The notes beneath the pieces were generated by a model, which was not told the DNA's origin, searched no databases, and saw only the letters and a program-made list of their open reading frames with translations. The position numbers were made by a program, and so were the translations under genes. Positions 1 to 11,836 of a DNA stretch of 33,709 nucleotides are shown here, piece by piece (the first letter of the stretch is position 1; each line of letters starts with the position of its first letter). Source of the DNA: Erysipelotrichaceae bacterium (GTDB taxonomy: Bacteria; Bacillota_I; Bacilli_A; Erysipelotrichales; Erysipelotrichaceae); NCBI GenBank assembly GCA_017405675.1, contig JAFRAB010000021.1, positions 1 through 33,709 on the forward strand, given 5' to 3'.

Positions 1-20
1 TCAATACTTAGTCTTTTCAT
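1..20 (-). CDS. 5' end of an unidentified gene, cut by the window edge
   Basis: An ATG at 18-20 on the minus strand opens a frame reading MKRLSI before the window ends. It is preceded by AGGAG seven bases upstream, a very good Shine-Dalgarno. It lies 24 bases after the stop of the methyltransferase gene at 45, so it is probably the next gene of the same transcript. Too little protein is visible to suggest a function. Confidence 0.6.
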
Positions 21-44
21 GGCTGCTCTCCTATTCTTTTGTTT

Positions 45-1259
45 TTAGCGCTGTTTTAGATAGCTCGCATCTTTCGGTTCATACGGTACGGAAATGAAGT
101 CTTTCTTTTGGTGGTACAAGCAGCATACAGTTTCCACATGGTCAGTAAATGGGAACATATCTACTGCTTTTATTTTGCTGACGTTATATCCATTCTTAGT
201 CAGATATTTCAAATCTCTTTTCTGAGTAACAGGATTACATGATACATAAACAACACGTTCAGGTGATAGTTTAACCAATGCTTTCAGGAATTTCTCTGTT
301 GATCCGCTTCTAGGAGGATCCATGATAACCACATCAACCTTCTGCTTTTTATCTGCCATGTTTACCATAAAGCGGCTGGCATCATCACAGAAGAATTCGA
401 TATTATCTATTCCATTGATCTTTGCATTTTTCACAGCGTCCCTGATGGCATCCTTGTTGATTTCAACTGCTAATACCTTCTGACAGCTTTCTGCCATAGT
501 CATGCCTATGGTTCCAATACCACAGTATGTATCCATGACAATATCATTCTTTTTCAGTCCGGCATATTCTCTGGCAAGCTTGTACAGTTTTTCTGTCTGA
601 GCATGATTTATCTGATAGAAAGATGACGGTGAAATTCTGAAAGTATACCCGCATAATTCATCTTCAATATAGCCTCTGCCGTATAATACAATATTTCTAT
701 CACCAAGTATCATGCTTGTATGTTTCTTATTGACATTCAGGACAATTGTAGAAATATTAGGATGCTTTTTCAGCAAAGCATTAATGAACCCCGTCTTCTT
801 TGGAAAGACCGGTGATCCGGCTACTATGACTACCATTACCTCTTCCTCATCCCGGCTGGTTCTGACCAGTACGTGACGCAGAAAACCCTGCAGTGAATGC
901 TCATCAAAGACGCTGAGTTTCAGTGATTTCTGCAGTGAAATGATTGTATTGAAAATGGCGTTTGCCGATTTACTGGCCAGCTGACATTCCTTTACCGGAA
1001 CAATTGTATGTGTACTCGGCACATAGTTTCCCGCCAGTACTCTTCCCTTGTAATCAGTTCCAAAACTGATCTGAACCTTATTCCTGTAGAAGTATGGGTA
1101 ATCAGCTCCGATTATCTCTTCAACATTACCAAAAGAACCCAGATTCTTTCTGGCTGTTTTAAGTTTATGCTCCAGCTGTTTATCATAGTCAACATGCTGA
1201 AACTGACACCCTCCGCATAAATCACTTACGGGACAGGCTTTCAATGGTTTGTAGTTCAT
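45..1259 (-). CDS. TRAM-less 23S rRNA uracil-C5 methyltransferase (RlmC/RlmD/TrmA family)
   Basis: A 404-residue SAM-dependent RNA m5U methyltransferase. The four iron-sulfur ligands are present as C9, C15, C18 (C-x5-C-x2-C) and C92, the spacing seen in E. coli RlmD. The SAM site DTYCGIGTIG is near 243-252, DPPR at 314-317, the catalytic cysteine is C341 in SCNP, and the general base is E376 in HVETV. The protein starts directly at the Fe-S region and lacks the N-terminal TRAM domain that its paralog at 5315 has. E. coli RlmC (RumB, U747) also lacks TRAM, so an RlmC-like target is a reasonable inference; tRNA m5U54 activity cannot be excluded. The ATG at 1257-1259 is the only sensible start, because an in-frame stop lies at 1287-1289 and the Fe-S cysteines begin at residue 9. 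There is no Shine-Dalgarno; the upstream bases are U-rich and contain a -10-like box. Confidence 0.9.
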   Translation of the reverse strand: MNYKPLKACPVSDLCGGCQFQHVDYDKQLEHKLKTARKNLGSFGNVEEIIGADYPYFYRNKVQISFGTDYKGRVLAGNYVPSTHTIVPVKECQLASKSANAIFNTIISLQKSLKLSVFDEHSLQGFLRHVLVRTSRDEEEVMVVIVAGSPVFPKKTGFINALLKKHPNISTIVLNVNKKHTSMILGDRNIVLYGRGYIEDELCGYTFRISPSSFYQINHAQTEKLYKLAREYAGLKKNDIVMDTYCGIGTIGMTMAESCQKVLAVEINKDAIRDAVKNAKINGIDNIEFFCDDASRFMVNMADKKQKVDVVIMDPPRSGSTEKFLKALVKLSPERVVYVSCNPVTQKRDLKYLTKNGYNVSKIKAVDMFPFTDHVETVCCLYHQKKDFISVPYEPKDASYLKQR

Positions 1260-1265
1260 AATATT

Positions 1266-1294
1266 ATTATTAAAAAAAAGATGCTCTTAAACAA
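1266..1294 (-). promoter_or_regulatory. putative leaderless promoter of the TRAM-less methyltransferase, inside the gpmI terminator
   Basis: On the minus strand, TTGTTT (1294-1289) is followed by a 17-base spacer and AATAAT (1271-1266). The ATG begins seven bases after the last base of this -10 box, so transcription would start at the A of the start codon. The -35 box overlaps the loop of the gpmI terminator hairpin and the -10 lies just past its U-tract. The -35 match is only 3 of 6, so this is a prediction supported mainly by the lack of a ribosome binding site and by two stronger examples in the window. Confidence 0.45.
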
Positions 1295-1301
1295 GAGCAT
1301 C
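1272..1301 (-). terminator. intrinsic terminator of gpmI
   Basis: GATGCTCTT and AAGAGCATC form a perfect 9-bp stem with a 4-base loop (1280-1301). On the minus strand it is followed by eight U residues (1279-1272). It begins 8 bases after the gpmI stop codon. Confidence 0.92.
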
Positions 1302-1308
1302 TCTTTAA

Positions 1309-2895
1309 TTATTCGTTAATGCTTTCAAGCCATTCAGCAGGCTGATCATCAAATCCTAAGATCTTGGTAACAGTAGCTGCTACGTTGGCCAGACCGAAGT
1401 CGCCTTCCTTGATCTTGGTTCCTTCCGGTCCGTTATAAATGATGAATGGTACTCTGGCCAGTGAATGTGAGGTCTTGGCTTTTGGTGTGCCGTCAGGGTT
1501 GAAGCCCTTATCATACATTTCATCAGCGTTACCATGGTCAGCCATTACAAGTAAGGCATAATCATGTTTCAGACAGGCATCCATTACTCTCTTCAGGTTG
1601 AGGTCAACAGATTCTACACCAATGATCGTTGCTTCATAGTTACCTGTGTGACCAACCATGTCACCGTTAGGATAGTTGCAGCGGATGAACTGGTATTTAC
1701 CTGATTCGATTGCTTCAACGATTGCTTCTGTTACTTCAGTAGCCTTCATCCAAGGTTTCTGGTCAAACGGAATGATATCTGATGGAATTTCATACCAGGT
1801 TTCAAGTTCATCTGAGAACTTTTCAGAACGGTTACCGTTCCAGAAATACGTCATATGACCGAACTTCTGAGTTTCAGAGCAGGCATATGAAGTAACTCCC
1901 TTGTTTACAAGGAATTCACTTAATGTATGTTCAATATGCGGTGGTTCAACCAGGAAGTTGTCAGGCAGTTTCAGGTCTCCGTCATACTGCAGCATTCCGG
2001 CATAGAATACGTCTGGTTTCTTTGGCATTTCAAACTTGTCAAAGCCTTTGTTCATGTAGTCAAATGCCTTTGAGATCTCAACAGCTCTGTCACCACGGAA
2101 GTTGTAGAGGATCAGTGAATCGCCGTCATCGATTGTTCCAGCCGGTACACCATCATGTCCAACTACAAATCCAGGCAGATACTGGTCAGTATAACCGCCC
2201 TCAGCACGTAATGTTTCAATTGCTTCAGTTGCACTTTCAAACATTCTGCCATCACCCATTACATGGATGTGCCATCCCTTTTCAACCATGCCCCAGTCAG
2301 CTTCATAACGGTCCATGGTGATAACCATACGGCCGCCGCCGCTGGCAATGCAGCCGTGGAATGTACCGTCATTCAGTTCAGCTAAGGTTGCTTCCAGCTG
2401 ATCAACATATTTGAGAGCTGATGTTTCAGGAACATCTCTGCCGTCCAGCAGAATATGTACTCTGACTTCCTTAATGCCTTCAGCCTTGGCTTCTTTTACC
2501 ATGGCCAGCAGATGTGAGATATTTGAGTGAACGTTACCGTCTGATAACAGACCCATGAAATGGAGCTTTCCATCATGTCCCTTGACGAAGTCAACAGCGC
2601 CCTTCCAGGCAGCGCTCTGATAGATCCGGCCTGATTCGATGCTTTCATTGACGAGCTTGGCACCCTGTGAATAAACCTGGCCGCAGCCTAAGGCGTTATG
2701 GACAACTTCACTGTTACCCATATCATCATCACTTGGCAGCCCTACGGCTACACCGTGAGCTCTGATAGTGGTATGAGGCCACTTGCTCATTAATTCATCC
2801 AACTGTGGTTTATATGCATGCATTACGGCATTACCCTTGTCTTTTTCAGTCCAGCCGACACCATCCATTACAACTAAAACTACTGGTTTTCCCAT
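1309..2895 (-). CDS. gpmI: 2,3-bisphosphoglycerate-independent phosphoglycerate mutase
   Basis: Interconverts 3- and 2-phosphoglycerate in glycolysis; a cytosolic Mn2+-dependent enzyme of the alkaline phosphatase superfamily. The 528 residues are slightly longer than the usual ~510. Visible signatures: the N-terminal metal site VVMDGVGW (D11), the phospho-serine S62 in DDDMGNSEVVH, DGRDVPETSA, ASGGGRMVITMDRYEADW, and the C-terminal metal ligands in GDMVGHTGN, MADHGNADEM and TSHSLARVP. Start: ATG at 2895 with AGGAGGT eight bases upstream. It sits between its own promoter and its own terminator and is therefore probably a single-gene transcript. Confidence 0.97.
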   Translation of the reverse strand: MGKPVVLVVMDGVGWTEKDKGNAVMHAYKPQLDELMSKWPHTTIRAHGVAVGLPSDDDMGNSEVVHNALGCGQVYSQGAKLVNESIESGRIYQSAAWKGAVDFVKGHDGKLHFMGLLSDGNVHSNISHLLAMVKEAKAEGIKEVRVHILLDGRDVPETSALKYVDQLEATLAELNDGTFHGCIASGGGRMVITMDRYEADWGMVEKGWHIHVMGDGRMFESATEAIETLRAEGGYTDQYLPGFVVGHDGVPAGTIDDGDSLILYNFRGDRAVEISKAFDYMNKGFDKFEMPKKPDVFYAGMLQYDGDLKLPDNFLVEPPHIEHTLSEFLVNKGVTSYACSETQKFGHMTYFWNGNRSEKFSDELETWYEIPSDIIPFDQKPWMKATEVTEAIVEAIESGKYQFIRCNYPNGDMVGHTGNYEATIIGVESVDLNLKRVMDACLKHDYALLVMADHGNADEMYDKGFNPDGTPKAKTSHSLARVPFIIYNGPEGTKIKEGDFGLANVAATVTKILGFDDQPAEWLESINE

Positions 2896-2922
2896 ATTTT
2901 ACCTCCTGTAATTACAAACTTT

Positions 2923-2952
2923 ATTATATTAAATTAGGACCCCTATTGTCTA
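2923..2952 (-). promoter_or_regulatory. sigma-A type promoter of gpmI
   Basis: TAGACA (2952-2947), an 18-base spacer, and a perfect TATAAT (2928-2923) precede gpmI by about 28 bases. A 10-bp palindrome, TGTAATTACA, lies between the -10 box and the Shine-Dalgarno; I cannot assign it to a regulator. Confidence 0.7.
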
Positions 2953-2981
2953 GCAAACAAAAGGTCAGAAAACTGACCTTT
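2953..2981 (-). terminator. intrinsic terminator of glgA
   Basis: AAAGGTCAG and CTGACCTTT form a 9-bp stem with a 4-base loop (2960-2981), followed on the minus strand by the U-rich TTGTTTG. It starts 8 bases after the glgA stop codon. Confidence 0.8.
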
Positions 2982-2988
2982 ATATAAT

Positions 2989-4806
2989 TTACTTTCTCTT
3001 TTTCTGTCCCAGCAGATACCTTAATTCGGCACCCTTTGAGATGTTTCCTTCAACCTTCAGTTGGCCGTTAACAAACAGCTTGTCAGCAGATGCTGTACCG
3101 ATAGCCATGTTATAAAGATTGTCAAAACTTGTTGAAATATTGACGTCAGCACCTTCATAGCTGTACGGCCGCATTTCCATGCCGCTCTTGGTGAACTTGA
3201 CATAGAATGTTCCCTGACCAGGACCGTCGATTCTGATCTGGCAGATATTTGAATAATCATCCGGCTGCTTCTTGAGGAACTTATTTCTAATGTCTTCCAG
3301 ATCTTCATAAACTATCTGTAAAGCATCATAGGCATCCATGAAGGTTACGTTAGGGTCATATCCGCTGCCGCAGATATCTGAATACATCTTCATGTAAGTC
3401 TGTGCTGACTTGTCCCATGAGAAATCCTTCTTCATGCATCTGTCCTTGAGTTTTTCAAAGACCTTATGTTCAGCAAAGTAAACCTTGATGGCAGCATCAA
3501 TTGCCAGCATCAGAGCCTTGGCACTGTACTCATTGAATGAGAAGCCGTCACCGATTCCGTCAAAATCAGAATACGGTCTGACTGTATCCTTCAAACCGCC
3601 TGTTTCATGGACGATTGGAACGGTACCGTAACGCATAGCCATCATCTGTGACAGTCCGCACGGTTCAAATTCTGAAGGCATCAGATAGATATCAGCACCG
3701 GCAAAGACCTTGGCAGCCATTTCCTCACTGTACTTGTCTGAGAATCCCAGTTGACCAGGATACTGTCTGGTACATTCAGTGAAATAATCAACGTATTTCT
3801 TTTCGCCCTGGCCGAAGATGACAAGCTGAATTCCTCTCTTCATCATTTCAGGCATCAGCTGACGGATCAGTTCAACGCCCTTCTGTTCAACCAGTCTGGC
3901 AACAACGGCAAACAGCGGCCATTCCTTTTCCTTTTTCAGGCCAAATGTTTCCTGCACATATTCCTTACAGGCTTCCTTGCCTGACTTGTCTTCAACATCG
4001 AAATTACAAGGAATTCTCTTATCCTTGGCTGGATCATAGTGATCAGGGTCGATACCGTTGATGATACCGTACATCTTTGATTCTATTATGTCACATACGC
4101 CTTCCAGTCCCTTGCCGAAACGCGGTGTATGCAGTTCTCTGGCATATGTAGGTGATACTGTTGAAACGGCATCAGCCATTAACATGGCACCTTTCATGAG
4201 GTTAACGTCATGTCTGCCCTGATATTCATAAGCCAGACCGCCGTTATACCATCCCGGATCAAGGGCAAATGTCGTAGTCAGTTCATCAGCCCCGAACTGT
4301 CCCTGATAGGCAATGTTATGAATTGTAAACACTGTTCTGATATTGCGGTATTTTGCTCTCTTGGCCTGATCATCTTTCAGATAAATGACGGCAAGAGCAC
4401 TTTCCCAGTCATTACAGTGCAGGATCTCCGGTTCAAAATCGATATAATCCAATACGTCGATTACAGCCTTGGAAAACCAGGCAAAACGGAATTTGTCATC
4501 ATCATAACCGTACAGTTTGTCTCTGTAGAAAAGTTCCTCATTATCGATGAACCATACTGGCACTCCTGAAAGCTCACCTTTCAGCAATCCGCAATACATT
4601 CCCCTTTCACCAAGATAGACTGTAATGTTGGTAACATACTCTATTTCTGCAGAAAATCTATCCTTTACACACTTGTAATAAGGAGTAATGATCTCAATGT
4701 CATTACCGATGTTTTTCAGTGACGGTGGCAGTGAAAATGCCACGTCAGCCAGTCCACCTGATTTTGAATACGGTGCGCACTCACTAGTAACAAACAGTAT
4801 TTTCAT
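2989..4806 (-). CDS. glgA: glycogen synthase (GT5) with an extra C-terminal SCP2-like domain
   Basis: Residues 1 to about 477 are a complete bacterial GlgA, which transfers glucose from ADP-glucose to the end of an alpha-1,4-glucan. The sugar-nucleotide site KSGGLADV starts at K15; HNIAYQGQF, NGIDPDHYDP, and EFEPCGLSQMMAM followed by HETGGLKDTV are all present. Most GlgA proteins end at about 480 residues; this one has 605. The last ~120 residues have the pattern of an SCP2 (sterol carrier protein 2) domain: FYVKFTKSGMEMRP, GADVNISTSFDNLYNMAIG, then LFVNGQLKVEGNISKGAELRYLLG. The two parts are in one uninterrupted frame. No other glycogen gene (glgB, C, D, P) lies in the window. GGAG five bases before the ATG sets the start; a TATACT box at 4856-4851 may be its -10. 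The GlgA call is secure, the SCP2 call strong by pattern, and the joint role unknown. Confidence 0.93.
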   Translation of the reverse strand: MKILFVTSECAPYSKSGGLADVAFSLPPSLKNIGNDIEIITPYYKCVKDRFSAEIEYVTNITVYLGERGMYCGLLKGELSGVPVWFIDNEELFYRDKLYGYDDDKFRFAWFSKAVIDVLDYIDFEPEILHCNDWESALAVIYLKDDQAKRAKYRNIRTVFTIHNIAYQGQFGADELTTTFALDPGWYNGGLAYEYQGRHDVNLMKGAMLMADAVSTVSPTYARELHTPRFGKGLEGVCDIIESKMYGIINGIDPDHYDPAKDKRIPCNFDVEDKSGKEACKEYVQETFGLKKEKEWPLFAVVARLVEQKGVELIRQLMPEMMKRGIQLVIFGQGEKKYVDYFTECTRQYPGQLGFSDKYSEEMAAKVFAGADIYLMPSEFEPCGLSQMMAMRYGTVPIVHETGGLKDTVRPYSDFDGIGDGFSFNEYSAKALMLAIDAAIKVYFAEHKVFEKLKDRCMKKDFSWDKSAQTYMKMYSDICGSGYDPNVTFMDAYDALQIVYEDLEDIRNKFLKKQPDDYSNICQIRIDGPGQGTFYVKFTKSGMEMRPYSYEGADVNISTSFDNLYNMAIGTASADKLFVNGQLKVEGNISKGAELRYLLGQKKRK

Positions 4807-4871
4807 ATTATCTCCATCTATCAGCTGTCTGCTGAAACAATTCTACTTAAAGTATAACACTCTTTCATATT

Positions 4872-4892
4872 AAAAACGGACATTTTTGTCCG
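4872..4892 (-). terminator. intrinsic terminator after the ASCH gene
   Basis: CGGACA and TGTCCG form a 6-bp stem with a 4-base loop (4877-4892), followed on the minus strand by UUUUUA. It lies about 25 bases past the ASCH gene stop and closes the pcrA-to-ASCH gene run. Confidence 0.75.
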
Positions 4893-4916
4893 CTTACTGT
4901 TTCTTTATCATCTGTT

Positions 4917-5318
4917 TCAGATTATTTCCACAACCTCAAATTCTTCAAAAACAATACCCATGTCTTCAGAAAACTCATAGCCGATTTCCTTTCCTTCTTC
5001 ACGGAAGAATTCTTCATGATTCTTTCTCCATGAATCCAGAGAATCATCTTCTCCCTCGAGTCTTGCAATTTCAAAGGTAATGTCTCTGTAAGGCATTACT
5101 CTTACGGAACTGGTTCTGATAATACATCTCGGATTGCCATCCCAGTCTGTTATGACGCTCATATCTCCGACAGAAGGAATATCTTCGCCTTCCAGCTGAT
5201 ATCCGATCAGAGCACTGGAAGTAGCTCTTTTCTGACCTTTAAGAACGAGATCAAGAAGATGATTGCAGGCTTTTTCAGTAACTTCAAAATGCCAGTGTTC
5301 AAGATCATCAGTATTCAT
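4917..5318 (-). CDS. ASCH-domain protein
   Basis: A 133-residue ASCH-domain protein. The family pattern is clear: G-x-K-x-ATSS in GQKRATSSALIGYQLEGE, then PSVGDMSVITDWDGNPRCIIRTSSV, PYRDITFEIARLEGEDDSLDSW, and the closing RKNHEEFF. ASCH domains have a PUA-like beta-barrel and are thought to bind RNA or modified nucleotides; E. coli YqfB, a distant member, hydrolyses N4-acetylcytidine. I cannot assign this one a substrate. The start overlaps the rlmD stop as ATGA, and AAGGAG lies upstream, so translation is coupled to rlmD. Being directly next to an rRNA methyltransferase agrees with a role on RNA, but that is inference. Confidence 0.85.
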   Translation of the reverse strand: MNTDDLEHWHFEVTEKACNHLLDLVLKGQKRATSSALIGYQLEGEDIPSVGDMSVITDWDGNPRCIIRTSSVRVMPYRDITFEIARLEGEDDSLDSWRKNHEEFFREEGKEIGYEFSEDMGIVFEEFEVVEII

Positions 5319-6754
5319 TCAGCGGTTCTCCTTAAAAGCACAACTGTTTCGACATGGTAGGTCTGCGGGAACTGATCAACCGGCTGTATCCGTTCAGTTT
5401 TAAACCCGTTGGCTTCCAGATACTTCAGATCTCTGGCTAAGGTAGCTGGGTTGCAGGATACATAAACTATTCTGTCAGGCCTGATCCTTACCAGGGATTC
5501 CAGAGTAACTTCGTCACACCCTTTTCTAGGCGGATCGACAAATACCACATCTGCCTGCATGCCCTCGTCAGCCAGCTGAGAAGCTGCCTTACGGGCATCA
5601 GCACAGCGGAATTCAACATTTTCTATTCTGTTTATTTCAGCGTTTTTACGGGCATCTTTGACAGCATCTTCAACAATTTCCACACCAAGCACCTTTCCGG
5701 CCTTACGGCTGGCGATCATGCCTATGGTTCCAACGCCGCAATACAGATCAACTACGGTATCGCTTTTCTTCAGGTCTGCCATCTCAATGACCTTTGAATA
5801 CAGCACAGCAGTCTGGGATGAATTGACCTGATAGAAGGAATGTGAAGAGATGCTGAATTTCTGACCAAGCAGCTCATCTTCTATTCGTCCGTTACCGTAC
5901 AGTACCTTTTCCTTTTTACCAAGCACAACATTTGTTTCTTCAGGATTGATATTCTGAATAATGCTCTTAACACTGCTTTCAGCCTTAAGTATCTGTGGCA
6001 CTATCTCGGCAAGACATTTCACATTTTCATGCCATGTTACCAGCACAACCATCATCTGGGAAGTACTTTCCATATCCCTTATCATCACATGTCTGACTTC
6101 TGAAGTCAGCTGATGCTTTTCTATCAGATCCTTTATGATGTCAGCCAGTCTGCCGGCTTTTTTACTCTGCAGATGGCATTTGTCAAAAGGTATTATTTCA
6201 TGTGAATTAAAACGGTAAAAACCCATAACGGTGTTTCCGTTACGGTCAGTGCCGACAGGCAGCTGACACTTGTTGCGGTAATATAATGGTTTTTCGGCAC
6301 CGATAATAGGATTTACCGGAGTATCAAGTCCGGCAATTCTGACAATATTGTTCCTGACCAGTTCTTCCTTGAATCTTAACTGTTCCTTATAGGAAAGATG
6401 CTGCAGCTGACAGCCGCCGCACTGCCTTGAGATACTGCAGACCGGTTCAACGCGCTCATCGCTTTTCTGTATGAGTTTAAGCAGACGGCCGTAAGCATAA
6501 TCCTTTCGTAAAGCCGTAACAACTATTTCACCCTCTTCGCCATAGGCCATGTCCTTGACAAAAACACAAAAGGTGCCGTATTTAACGACACCCATTCCAT
6601 CATAAGTATAATCCTCACACTTACCTATGAAGTGCTGGTTTTTATTCAGAGGTTGCTTCTCCACTTTCTCCGCTTTCCGTTTCTTCAGTTCCTTCTGACT
6701 GTTCTGCGTTTTCAGCAGCTTCAGCTTCCTGTCTTTCTCTTTCTCTTTCTTCAA
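5315..6754 (-). CDS. rlmD: 23S rRNA (uracil-C5)-methyltransferase with TRAM domain
   Basis: Full-length member of the RlmD/RlmCD family, which makes m5U1939 (and in some Bacillota also m5U747) of 23S rRNA. TRAM domain about 39-98, Fe-S ligands C106, C112, C115 and C193, SAM motif VDLYCGVGTIG, DPPRKG at 408-413, catalytic C434 in SCNP, and base E469 in HVETV. The start is uncertain. The longest frame opens with TTG at 6754, inside the end of the upstream gene, and gives a Lys/Glu-rich 38-residue extension that overlaps that gene by 113 bases in another frame. A GTG at 6664-6662 or CTG at 6649-6647, both near GGAG, would start just before the TRAM domain and look more natural. Downstream it overlaps the ASCH gene by ATGA. 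A TRAM-less paralog lies 4 kb away. Confidence 0.92.
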   Translation of the reverse strand: MKKEKEKDRKLKLLKTQNSQKELKKRKAEKVEKQPLNKNQHFIGKCEDYTYDGMGVVKYGTFCVFVKDMAYGEEGEIVVTALRKDYAYGRLLKLIQKSDERVEPVCSISRQCGGCQLQHLSYKEQLRFKEELVRNNIVRIAGLDTPVNPIIGAEKPLYYRNKCQLPVGTDRNGNTVMGFYRFNSHEIIPFDKCHLQSKKAGRLADIIKDLIEKHQLTSEVRHVMIRDMESTSQMMVVLVTWHENVKCLAEIVPQILKAESSVKSIIQNINPEETNVVLGKKEKVLYGNGRIEDELLGQKFSISSHSFYQVNSSQTAVLYSKVIEMADLKKSDTVVDLYCGVGTIGMIASRKAGKVLGVEIVEDAVKDARKNAEINRIENVEFRCADARKAASQLADEGMQADVVFVDPPRKGCDEVTLESLVRIRPDRIVYVSCNPATLARDLKYLEANGFKTERIQPVDQFPQTYHVETVVLLRRTAE

Positions 6755-7553
6755 GTTCTTCCTGCATTCTGACTTTCAGCTCACTTGCTACTTTGGAATT
6801 TACAGGATTGGTCAGAACCTGAACGGTATAATTATTCATATGTGAATTTCTGAAAAGAGAAACTATGACTGGACTTTCTGCATCAAGATTATTGAAAACA
6901 TTGATTTCCAGGTCATACTGTTTGAAATCATCATGCTGAGTGAAATAAGTTTCAATCGGAGCTGTTTCCGCAACTTTATTGTAAATGTCAACGGTCATCT
7001 GTTTCATCTGACCCGCTGTCATTTCATCGTTAGCGTCAACAGTGATCCTGAGGGTATCTACGATCAGGTTTGTTTCAGATAATTCAACATTCTCCATGGA
7101 CCTGACAGCAGTTGAAATGGTTGTTTTCATTTCATCTGTTATCTGATCCTGAATGTTATGCTTAAGTCTTTCGCCAAGTACCGGAACATTTGATTCCAGT
7201 GAAGCGTCATGCAGCAGTTTGACAAAGTAGAATGAAGGAATAATGACAAGGATCAGAACGATCCAGAAGAACCAGTTTGGTCCCAGTTTCTTTTCCTTCT
7301 TAGGCTTTGCGGTCTTGGTAGCTGCTGTAGCGGCAGAGAGTATCTTCTCTGCGTTTCTGTCTTTTACGGCTGTAGATGCTGAAGCAACTGTCCGTATTTC
7401 CTTAGTCTTCTGAAGTTCAGTTTCGGATTTGGCATTATTAACAGAACTGCTGGTTTTCGCAGTCTTTTTATCAGTTTTTGAAGTCTGTTTTTTCTTGAAT
7501 ATTCCGGATGCGGAGTTCAGTAATTTATTCTCAGATTTCTTTTTTTCTGCCAT
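6642..7553 (-). CDS. unknown single-pass membrane protein with disordered ends
   Basis: A 303-residue protein I do not recognise. Residues 1-90 are rich in Lys, Ala, Ser and Thr and probably disordered; one hydrophobic segment lies at about 94-113 (FFWIVLILVIIPSFYFV), flanked on the N-side by KPKKEKK. By the positive-inside rule the N-terminus is cytoplasmic and residues 114 to ~265 form an extracellular domain of alternating helices and strands. The tail (~262-303) is very acidic and repetitive in Glu, with Arg/Glu runs first. AGGAGT upstream of the ATG at 7553 supports the start. It follows ligA by 60 bases, the place where many Firmicutes carry camS, but no CamS similarity or lipobox is visible. 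Its end overlaps the possible long form of RlmD. Confidence 0.8.
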   Translation of the reverse strand: MAEKKKSENKLLNSASGIFKKKQTSKTDKKTAKTSSSVNNAKSETELQKTKEIRTVASASTAVKDRNAEKILSAATAATKTAKPKKEKKLGPNWFFWIVLILVIIPSFYFVKLLHDASLESNVPVLGERLKHNIQDQITDEMKTTISTAVRSMENVELSETNLIVDTLRITVDANDEMTAGQMKQMTVDIYNKVAETAPIETYFTQHDDFKQYDLEINVFNNLDAESPVIVSLFRNSHMNNYTVQVLTNPVNSKVASELKVRMQEELEERERERQEAEAAENAEQSEGTEETESGESGEATSE

Positions 7554-7613
7554 ATAATCACTCCTAACCTACATTTTACATAATAAATATATGCATTTCC
7601 ACCATTTTAAGAT

Positions 7614-11757
<4,144 letters not shown>

Positions 11758-11774
11758 TTTAAATCACCACGTTT

Positions 11775-11780
11775 ATTATA
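11775..11780 (-). promoter_or_regulatory. -10 box of the pcrA promoter
   Basis: A perfect TATAAT on the minus strand 17 bases before the TTG start of pcrA, leaving a short leader that just holds the GGTGAT ribosome site. No good -35 box is visible at 16-18 bases. Confidence 0.55.
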
Positions 11781-11801
11781 CTTTGAATTACCTACATATT
11801 A

Positions 11802-11830
11802 AAGACAAAAGCGCTAAGATGAAGTATAAT
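11802..11830 (+). promoter_or_regulatory. predicted leaderless promoter of the methyltransferase operon
   Basis: AAGACA (11802-11807), a 17-base spacer, and a perfect TATAAT (11825-11830) stand exactly six bases before the ATG at 11837. Initiation seven bases after the -10 box would put +1 on the A of the start codon. No Shine-Dalgarno precedes that ATG. The pcrA -10 lies 45 bases away on the other strand. Confidence 0.65.
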
Positions 11831-11836
11831 GGGTTT

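Noticed and set aside
1923..2321. Open frame on the plus strand opposite gpmI
   Set aside because: It is the mirror of a strongly conserved gene, has no ribosome site, and the protein is of shadow-type composition.
11783..11836. 18-residue N-terminal extension of the methyltransferase from a TTG start
   Set aside because: It would have to be translated across the promoter, has no ribosome binding site, and lies outside the family's usual start.
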